Shown here piece by piece: positions 43,942 to 51,800 of a stretch of DNA of 64,000 nucleotides. Positions within the stretch are counted from its first letter, which is position 1. Each line of letters begins with the position of its first letter. The translations under genes were made by a program, and so were the position numbers. This DNA is from Saprospiraceae bacterium. GTDB lineage: Bacteria; Bacteroidota; Bacteroidia; Chitinophagales; Saprospiraceae. The notes under the pieces were generated by a model, which saw only the letters and a program-made list of their open reading frames with translations, had not been told where the DNA came from and made no database searches. The stretch covers positions 222,501 to 286,500 of the forward strand of contig JADJYQ010000001.1 of NCBI GenBank assembly GCA_016719615.1, in the 5' to 3' direction.

Positions 43942-45297
43942 ATGAGGCAATTAGTACATTTCAAAGCATCCCTAGTAAACTGCTTGTTGGCAGCTGTAGT
44001 TTTTTTAACTGCCTGTACTAAAGAAGAGAGAACGACTTTTAGCGAAGAAGTAAACAAATCTACCGTTGAGAACGGAAGCATTGCAATTGAATGGATGCGA
44101 CTCGCGGCTAGAATTACCCCGGAGATCCCCGGATACACTCCACCAATAGCAGCCAGAGCTTTTGGCTATTTAGGTTTGGGATTGTATGAATCCGTTGCTC
44201 AGGGCATTGATGGCTATCCAAGTTTTCAAGGAAAGTTGAATGGTTTATCATCCCAAAGCCTTCCGGTCATTCATGAAGGCGGCCAGGTAAGCTGGGCCTT
44301 AGTAATCAATGAAAGCATGCATTACTTATTCGGAAAATTTTACAGAAATGTAACTCCCGAAACGCATGCACACATTGAATCTTTTTACAATGATAATAAA
44401 TTGACACTGTCTGCAGGATTATCGACGGATGTCATCGAAAAATCATTGATGTATGGAGCCATGATGGGTAAAGCTATCTACAATTATTCCATGACTGATG
44501 GTCAAGATGAAGCTTATCTGAATAATTATCCGCTTGCATACAGTGTACCGCAAGGGCAGGGTTTGTGGGCTCCTACATCCAATCACATCAAAAGACCCTT
44601 ATTGCCATATTGGGGTGAAGTTCGTTGTTTTCTACAGCATGAGCATGTGATGGATATGCCAACACCGCCTGCATTCTCTACAGCTCCTGGATCTCAATTT
44701 TATGCAAATGCATTAGATGTAAGAAATCGCGTGCGCAACTTGGATAGAAATTCTGAAACAATGGTCAAATTCTGGAATGATGACCAAAATCAGTCCATAA
44801 CAACTGCGGGTCATATGGTGAATATTTTGAGCGATATTCTTAGCAACGAATCCCGCGATCTGGCTTTCACAGCAAAGGCTTATGCCAAATTGTGTATCAG
44901 CTTACATGATGCAACTGTTGCTGCCTGGAAAGTGAAATACAAGTACAATATTCTAAGACCAGAAACTTATATCAGAGAAAACATCGACGGCGATTTTTTA
45001 CCCTTGGTGGATCCACAAGCTACGCCAGAATATTCTTCAAGTTCATCTGCAGTGGGAATGGCCAGTTCAGAAGTAATGAGTGAAATTTTTGGTTACAATT
45101 ATGCATTCACAGATCGCACACATGAAAACAGAAAAGATATTGATGGAACACCTCGTTCTTTTAAATCTTTCCAACAAATGGCAGATGAAATTGCTTCATC
45201 TTGCCTTTACGGTGGAATTCATTACAGATTTAGTCTGGAAGCAGGTCAGGAACAAGGTTCTATCATTGGCCGCAATGTCAACAAATTGAAGATCTAA
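43942..45297 (+). CDS. Vanadium-haloperoxidase-like (PAP2 superfamily) lipoprotein lacking the PSGH His
   Basis: 451 residues. Lipobox FLTAC with Cys25, so it is probably a lipoprotein. The C-terminal half is the vanadium-dependent haloperoxidase / acid phosphatase fold: K332 and RP at 339-340 (KYKYNILRP, spaced as in chloroperoxidase), then TPEYSSSSSAVG at 361-372 where the family has PEYPSGHA, then GGIHYRF at 424-430 with the vanadate- or phosphate-bonding His427. The acid-base His of PSGH is therefore a Ser run, and haloperoxidation is doubtful. It may be a phosphatase-like or binding protein. It has its own terminator. Confidence 0.82.
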   Translation: MRQLVHFKASLVNCLLAAVVFLTACTKEERTTFSEEVNKSTVENGSIAIEWMRLAARITPEIPGYTPPIAARAFGYLGLGLYESVAQGIDGYPSFQGKLNGLSSQSLPVIHEGGQVSWALVINESMHYLFGKFYRNVTPETHAHIESFYNDNKLTLSAGLSTDVIEKSLMYGAMMGKAIYNYSMTDGQDEAYLNNYPLAYSVPQGQGLWAPTSNHIKRPLLPYWGEVRCFLQHEHVMDMPTPPAFSTAPGSQFYANALDVRNRVRNLDRNSETMVKFWNDDQNQSITTAGHMVNILSDILSNESRDLAFTAKAYAKLCISLHDATVAAWKVKYKYNILRPETYIRENIDGDFLPLVDPQATPEYSSSSSAVGMASSEVMSEIFGYNYAFTDRTHENRKDIDGTPRSFKSFQQMADEIASSCLYGGIHYRFSLEAGQEQGSIIGRNVNKLKI

Positions 45298-45325
45298 ACA
45301 ATTTGATTATATATTGTAATTTTTA

Positions 45326-45353
45326 AGGGCTCTTCCACAAGGAGCCCTTTTTT
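45326..45353 (+). terminator. Intrinsic terminator after the haloperoxidase-like gene
   Basis: AAGGGCTC / GAGCCCTT stem with a 9-base loop (TTCCACAAG), followed by a T-run. Confidence 0.85.
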
Positions 45354-45530
45354 ATTACTACATTTAAAATCTCACCAATTGCAGATATTGGGCTTGTGCA
45401 TATCAGCAATATACTTTAATCTGGAAAGCTCAAACAAAACTTCGATGAAGTCATTCGTTCGTACCCTATTGTAGAGTGCCTCAAAAATGCTGGATGATTT
45501 ATTTTAAAATAACTCCAATATGAATTGACA

Positions 45531-46179
45531 CTAACCAATCTGTAAAATCAAAAGTCCATACAAGCTTTTATTGTATGTTTTGGCCTTCGATTTTAAAAGG
45601 GAATCGAGAGGTGATTTTAACAGCAGACTTATTGGTTTTTTCTTGTGGACAAAAGTTCTTATGCATTCATCGCTAAAATTTTCATCATCTTTTTCTTTTC
45701 GCGAAAGTTGGAAAAGAAACGCTTCCAAAATGGGAACAGCGGGTCGATACAGGATCCCGAAAACGATACTTACTGCTAAATTGATAAAAAAAATTGCTCA
45801 ATTTATCATATTGCATATGCCTGGAGTTGGGCTTTGGAAAATATACGATATGTTGTAAACTTCCATCTTCATTGAAAAAAATATTGATCCATAATTTAAG
45901 TCCATTCAAATCAAATCCGTTCTCTTTAGCACTGTCTTCAAAATCCAATAGAACTTCAGTCCAGGCATCAAAAGCAAGTTGAAGGTCATCATTGAATATA
46001 TAAAGAAGAGGCTTATCATACCTAACCATCATTTTTTCATACAGATTTTCGTACTCGCCAATCATAAAAACCCTAGGTAGTTGTACAGATTCCTGTTGAC
46101 CGATCAAATCTTTATTTAATTGACAGTAGACTCCGGATTGGAGTATGAGCAAAAGATATATGATAAAATATTTTAACAT
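45531..46179 (-). CDS. Exported protein of unknown function, probably frameshifted
   Basis: The start is clear: signal peptide YFIIYLLLILQSGVYCQ, then a mature part with LPRVFMIGEYENLYEKMMVRYDKPLLYIFNDD and WINIFFNEDGSLQHIVYFPKPNSRHM. The last looks like a TonB-C-terminal-type strand pair, but I do not recognise the family. The frame stops at 45685 (TFAKRKR). Removing one base from the G3 at 45741-45743 leads instead into AVPILEAFLFQLSRKEKDD and ENFSDECIRTFVHKKKPISL, ending at 45531. That gives about 215 residues. The choice between the two ends is inference. Confidence 0.5.
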
Positions 46180-46258
46180 AAAAAACCTTACAAATCTAGC
46201 ATTTATGTAGCAATTTAGTTAAAATCGGCTTAACTTTCGGCTCTTTAATCAAATTTTT

Positions 46259-46825
46259 ATGTTTATTGATATAACTTTTGCCATCCTCATAGGCCTGAGT
46301 TTTTACCTGGGCTATTCCAAAGGTATCATTAAATCCTTTTTTGGCATCATCAGTATTGTATTGGCGGTGCTTGTAACACTCAAATTCTCTTTTCTGCTGA
46401 TCGGTTTGATAGAGCAATTGTTTGGCATGGATACGCGTTTTTCGATCATCCTCGGATTCCTCCTGACTTTTTTAATGGTCATGCTAGGTGTTAGAATGAT
46501 AGGAAGAGGCCTGGAAAAAGTCCTGGAAACGGCACAAATCAACTTTATCAATAAGATCATTGGTGGTTTATTGAGCACTTTTATAGCCCTGACGCTTTAT
46601 AGTTCAGTGATCTGGTTTCTGAATAAAGTCAAATTAATCGATGCTTCCACCAAAAATGATTCTAAATCTTACGCGATCCTGGAATCTTTTCCCGAAAAAT
46701 CAAGATGGATCTGGGATAAAACCAAACCTATTTTCTCAGAATTTTGGGATAAAACCCAAAAAGCTTTGGATGAACTGGAAGTCAAAAAGCAGGAAAAAGA
46801 GCCCGCATCTGGAAGTGAATTGTAA
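46259..46825 (+). CDS. CvpA-family membrane protein
   Basis: 188 residues with four predicted transmembrane helices in the first 130 (IDITFAILIGLSFYLGYSKGII, FFGIISIVLAVLVTLKFSFLL, IILGFLLTFLMVMLGVRMIG, IIGGLLSTFIALTLYSSVIWF). The glycine-rich YLGYSKGIIKSFF start is characteristic of CvpA, named for colicin V production; a general envelope or purine-starvation-linked role is known only loosely. The cytosolic tail is charged. A perfect ACTAACGTACGTTAGT palindrome lies 31 bases past its stop. Confidence 0.85.
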   Translation: MFIDITFAILIGLSFYLGYSKGIIKSFFGIISIVLAVLVTLKFSFLLIGLIEQLFGMDTRFSIILGFLLTFLMVMLGVRMIGRGLEKVLETAQINFINKIIGGLLSTFIALTLYSSVIWFLNKVKLIDASTKNDSKSYAILESFPEKSRWIWDKTKPIFSEFWDKTQKALDELEVKKQEKEPASGSEL

Positions 46826-47194
46826 TTTACTTTTACGGATTCCAATTAAAAACTAACTAACGTACGTTAGTATGAATAACTGCATTTAAAAACTTCAAAT
46901 AGTTTTTCAAGTAAACATTGGTTTTAGATCAATTTTAAATTGTAAACTTAAATAGTACAGTACGATTTAGATTTCTTGATAAGTAGCTTTTTATTTATAA
47001 CCACCGGCATGGGTGATATTGTTTCAATATTTACAACACTATTAGCACCTGACCAAATCAACCGGAATAAAACACCTGGATCTACCATTGCTAAATTGAA
47101 AACTATAGCTGAATAAGCTAGGTGTTAGCTTTAACAATTGCAGTTTTTAAGAAACAGAGCCGGAGATTGGATGATATCAAAAATCCGATGAGAA
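46826..47194. other. Spacer between cvpA and obgE
   Basis: Holds the palindrome at 46856-46871 and otherwise AT-rich sequence. A 35-codon frame (47009-47116) is present but has no recognisable features. No gene called. Confidence 0.55.
46856..46871. repeat. Perfect 16-bp ACTAAC..GTTAGT palindrome
   Basis: ACTAACGTACGTTAGT, a complete palindrome in the spacer after cvpA. Confidence 0.85.
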
Positions 47195-48187
47195 TTACCT
47201 ATTTAACTGTGTCCATAACATATCCTTTAATTCCTCAAGACCTTTTTGCTGAACTGAGGAAATGAAAACCACGGGTAGATCTGAAGGTAAATCTTTTTTA
47301 ATGAGGTCTTGCCATTCCGGTTCTACGATATCCATTTTGGTGATGGCAAGTAAGCGCGGTTTATCTAGGAGTTCGGGACTGTATTGCTCTAATTCATTCA
47401 GTAGAATGCTGTAGTCCTTCTGTATATTTTCACGATCACAGGGAATCATAAACAATAAAACACTATTTCGTTCGATATGTCGTATAAATCGTAAACCAAG
47501 TCCCTTGCCTAAGTGTGCATCTTCGATAATTCCAGGAATATCAGCCATTACAAAGGATTTCCCTTCTCGGTAAGCTACAATTCCCAGATTAGGTACCAGG
47601 GTAGTAAAAGCGTAATCAGCTATTTTGGGTTTAGCAGCAGAAAGCACTGAAAGCAAGGTGGATTTTCCAGCATTTGGAAATCCAACCAATCCTACGTCTG
47701 CTAAAATTTTTAATTCGAGAATTTTCCATCCTTCCTGGCCTTCCTCGCCGGGTTGTGCATAATCAGGTGCCTGGTGAGTAGGAGACTTGAAAAAAGTATT
47801 GCCCATGCCGCCTCTCCCTCCGGGCATTAAAATTTGTTCTTCACCGTGTTCAGTGATTTCAACTTCCTTGTTTCCTGTTTCAGCGTCAATGGCAACGGTA
47901 CCCAGAGGAACTTCAATAATCATATCTTCTCCTTCAGCGCCGGTTCTGTTATTTTCACCTCCGTTTTCTCCGGGCACCGCATAAATATGTTTCCGGTATT
48001 TTAAATGGAGCAAAGTCCAAAGTTGTGAATTCCCCTTTAAAATTACATGGCCGCCTCTTCCACCATTTCCACCGTCAGGTCCTCCTTTCGGATTATGTTT
48101 GCTGCGAAAGAAATGGACAAAACCTGCACCACCTTTCCCGGAACGAAAGAGTATTTTTACATAATCGACAAAATTTTGTTCGGCCAT
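47195..48187 (-). CDS. obgE: GTPase Obg/CgtA
   Basis: 330 residues. The glycine-rich Obg domain (VKILFRSGKGGAGFVHFFR, GGPDGGNGGRGGHVIL, GRGGMGNTFFKS) covers residues 1-160. It is followed by the GTPase domain: G1 VGFPNAGKSTLL, G3 DIPGIIEDAHLGKGLGLRFIRH, G4 TKMD. No long C-terminal OCT extension. Obg assists 50S ribosome maturation and the stress response. adk lies just upstream (12 bases), so the two are probably cotranscribed. Confidence 0.96.
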   Translation of the reverse strand: MAEQNFVDYVKILFRSGKGGAGFVHFFRSKHNPKGGPDGGNGGRGGHVILKGNSQLWTLLHLKYRKHIYAVPGENGGENNRTGAEGEDMIIEVPLGTVAIDAETGNKEVEITEHGEEQILMPGGRGGMGNTFFKSPTHQAPDYAQPGEEGQEGWKILELKILADVGLVGFPNAGKSTLLSVLSAAKPKIADYAFTTLVPNLGIVAYREGKSFVMADIPGIIEDAHLGKGLGLRFIRHIERNSVLLFMIPCDRENIQKDYSILLNELEQYSPELLDKPRLLAITKMDIVEPEWQDLIKKDLPSDLPVVFISSVQQKGLEELKDMLWTQLNR

Positions 48188-48199
48188 TTATGATTATAA

Positions 48200-48775
48200 T
48201 TAAATGAGTGGATCGACCATTGCACACAATCTACTAAAAATTTCATGGATACTTCCGACTCCATGAATTTTATGTGACTTTTCAAAATGGGCATAGTGTT
48301 CATACACAATCGCGGTTTCCTGATAATAGACCTGGATTCTCTTGCGTATGACCTCCTCGTTGCTGTCATCTGGTCTGCCAGAAGTGAGCCCTCTATGGAG
48401 CAGTCGTTTCACGATTTCGTCCTCAGGAACTTCTAATGCCAGTAATACACTGATTTCTTCTCCTTTTTCACATAACATTTCATCGAGTGCATCAGCCTGT
48501 GCAGATGTTCTGGGAAAGCCATCATAAATAACTCCTTTGACATCAGGCATGGATTCCACTTTTCTTTTAAGCATAGCAATGGTGACTTCGTCAGGTACCA
48601 ATTGTCCTTTGCTCATGTATTCCAGTGCTTTTAGACCCAGTTCTGTTTTTTGCGATGTTTCACTTCTAAAAAGATCACCGGTTGAAATATGGGCCAAACC
48701 ATATTTTACAATGAGATTTTCTGCTTGTGTACCTTTTCCACTTCCGGGAGGTCCAAACAATATAATATGAATCAT
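48200..48775 (-). CDS. adk: Adenylate kinase
   Basis: 191 residues, the short form without the zinc-finger LID. P-loop GPPGSGKGT at 8-16, AMP-binding STGDLFRSE, the signature VIYDGFPRTSAQADAL, and the short LID region around RLLHRGLTSGRPDDSNEEVIRKR. It interconverts AMP, ADP and ATP. First gene of the adk-obgE pair. A TATCTTTG -7 box is 17 bases upstream. Confidence 0.97.
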   Translation of the reverse strand: MIHIILFGPPGSGKGTQAENLIVKYGLAHISTGDLFRSETSQKTELGLKALEYMSKGQLVPDEVTIAMLKRKVESMPDVKGVIYDGFPRTSAQADALDEMLCEKGEEISVLLALEVPEDEIVKRLLHRGLTSGRPDDSNEEVIRKRIQVYYQETAIVYEHYAHFEKSHKIHGVGSIHEIFSRLCAMVDPLI

Positions 48776-48792
48776 TTTTTAAAATTAAGGCG

Positions 48793-48800
48793 CAAAGATA
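48793..48800 (-). promoter_or_regulatory. -7 box for adk-obgE
   Basis: TATCTTTG followed by CGC on the minus strand, 17 bases upstream of the adk ATG. Confidence 0.6.
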
Positions 48801-48833
48801 AGAGGGAGTTGGAGTTATCAATCATATGTCAGG

Positions 48834-48853
48834 CTAAATGGCTGTCCATTTAG
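48834..48853. repeat. Perfect 8-bp hairpin between the giant gene and adk
   Basis: CTAAATGG-CTGT-CCATTTAG. It sits 22 bases beyond the giant gene's stop, but without a T-tract, so it is a doubtful terminator. Confidence 0.45.
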
Positions 48854-48875
48854 AATACATTTACATTGGTCAGAA

Positions 48876-51800
48876 TCATTTCAATAGACTGACGTTGCCT
48901 TTTTTGAATATCCTACGTCCTTCACAATCAAATTGGAGAAAATAAGCAAAAACATCAGGATGCAGGGTTTTCCCCCGGTATCTGCCATCCCAGTAAATGT
49001 TTTGGTCTGCAGTTTCAAAGACAATTTCACCCCAACGGTTAGCAATTCTTAAATTAAAATTTTCCAAAATTGGGCCACGTATCCTGAAATAATCATTCGA
49101 TTGGTCGCCATTCGGAGAGAATGCATTTGGAATACCTATGGGCAATTGCTCGCAATCGGTAACTATTAAACGGACCAAAACATCAAGCGCATGTTTGCAG
49201 CCCAAAGAATCTGTTATGATGACGGTGTATAATGTATTTTTTGTTGGGCTGGCCAAAGGACTTGAACAGTCGGTACAACTCAAATCCTGGGCGGGCATCC
49301 ATTCGTACCGATATCCCGGAGTCACATATAATGATGCCTTGTCTCCTGCCTGGATAAGCGTATCCGGACTGATCTGAAATCGCGTCGTATCACTATTAAA
49401 ATAGAAATCAAATGTATCTGTACTCGAACATGCATCATCATTTGTATAATGCAAAACATACCTCACGGGATTGCTCACATTTATTTTTTGTAGAATCTGC
49501 TTTGGATTTATGATTGCAGGGCCTGACCAAAAAATGTTTTTACGCGATCCGCCATCTAAAATGATGTCTTGATTTCTGCAAACTTCCTCAATGGTATAAA
49601 GCCCTTCTGTCGGAGGAAAGTTTAGTATTTTATAAGTATAGATCCGCTTGCAGTTTTCATTTTCCGATAATTCCAATACAAAACTATCAACAAGAACCTG
49701 TTTAATTGCATTCGAAAAATACCATTGTTGCTGACATGTATCACATGCAGATGGGCTCATGGTCCATTTATAATTTTTCGCCAGGTGAAAAGTATTGCCC
49801 AATAAAAGAGAATCGCCGAAACACAAACTATCACAAAAGGTATAAATTTGAATCGAGTTGATCGCGGCATGTAAAGTATCACCTTGGCAAATACACGGAT
49901 TTTTTAATATGGATAAAATATAATGGCAACTTAAAGTATTGGGTATCTGGATACTCGCCTTATGGTTATAGCGGGAATTCGTTTTCAAAAGGTCTGCGGA
50001 AAAATTAAAGATATGCACCAGCGAATCATTTGTTTGAAGCACACTGGTTTGTTCACGATCTATGAATAAACCAACGCACAAAACCGAATCTTCCAAAAAC
50101 TCGGCTCCGGAAGTCAGGAGATCGAAATTTATATTCAAATGTGCTGAACTGTCTTCCATAAGACTCAGATTTTCCAAACGAACGTTTGTTAGTAATTTTG
50201 ACATAGGCACTTCGATTTGTCCGGTGACGATAAAAACAGAACAATCCATTTGACTTGCTTTGCAATATGCATTACGTCTGGTATAAAACTCCAGCTTTAT
50301 GCTATGATCACCACACTTTAAAAGCTCCCATCCCTGGACTTCAAATTGAAATTGGATGATTGAATTTGCAGGAATACCTTCCGTAATTTTAAATCGGATC
50401 AACCATTCATCTGCCGTTTCTTCTGTGACTAAGCTTGGGCTTCCCAAATTTTGTATGGGTTTAAAACTATTCTCAAGCAAACGCAGGGGTTTAGGGAAAC
50501 GGATCAGGCAACTGTCATTGAATTGTGAAGTCTGATCCATCTCAAATTCAATTTCTAAGAGGGGATTAATATTTTCGCATGTTTTAGGAATCATAGATTT
50601 TACCTGGGCTCTGATTCTTGGGACTTTCGTCACTCCATCAATTTCTATTTCATTGCCAGCTTTGCGGATGGTATTGCTTGAAGAATTACACAGATCCATA
50701 CCTGTGGCAGTATAAATAAAATAATTGTTGGCTTCTATGTCGCAACTCGTCAGAGCTGTAAATTTAATTTGAATGCTGTTTTCCGGCTGAAATTGAATTC
50801 CAGAAAGTCCCTTTATTTGAAGTGGCATAAGTAATTCGCTAAGTTTCCAGACATATGTTTTTCCATTGACCCAAACAGGTAGTGGTAGCGGAATAAAACT
50901 GGAACCTGAGGGATATGCAACATAAACGGAATTAGGAATTATCGTAATTCCATTTGGAATCTCAATAAAAAGTTCCGGCTGATAGGCTGTTCCTTTATTG
51001 GCGTTGAAAAACTCAAGCATTATTTCTGATAGGGTATCGCAAAGCAATGTAGTTTTTTGTTCCTGCCGGATATCCAGTTCCAATTCTGGTTTGGCAGGTA
51101 TGACCGGTATGATAATTTGAGTACGCAGGCATGTATCCAATGACATTATAAGGGCTAACGAATCACAAGACCAACTGGAATATATGATCAGGGTATCCTG
51201 TTCACAGGATTTTTCAAAGCCACTCATTTTAAAAATGTATGTACTGTCTTTTACAAAAGGACCAAGTAAAATACAAAGTGGATTAATATCGTTTATAGGT
51301 ACTTTAGGTTCTGTTACTATTTTGAACTGGTCAACAAGACCTTTGGCAGATTGCATTTCAATTTTTAAGAAGCCAGCTTCTTCCTCAACCGGGTATAAAA
51401 GATCCCACAACAATTCATTTGAAGAAATATAGAGTTCTTTTTGTTTAAACTCAAGTTTATTCCCGGGATTGAGTAAGCGGTATTCAAGACTACTGTTAAT
51501 AGTATATCGGTTGTATAGTTTTTGCACATCCGGAGCTATCCAAAAAATACTGTCCCGACCACTGCTTATAAAATATTGGAATGTTAAAAGGACTTTGTCA
51601 TTTTTCAACACACTGCAACGATCTACTACCAAATGTGGAAAAAATTCCAGTACATGTGATTCATCCCATATGATAGCTTTGAGTTGATCAGGGTCCACGT
51701 AAAAGAAACCGTTGCGTTTTTGTGGTAACAGAAAAATTTTTCGAATGAGCTGTTGTCCGGATGAATCAAAGTAAGATGAATAAACCCAAAGCGTATCCAG

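Noticed and set aside
47009..47116. 35-codon frame MGDIVSIFTTLLAPDQINRN...
   Set aside because: Too short, with no recognisable motif, ribosome site or promoter; left as unassigned spacer.
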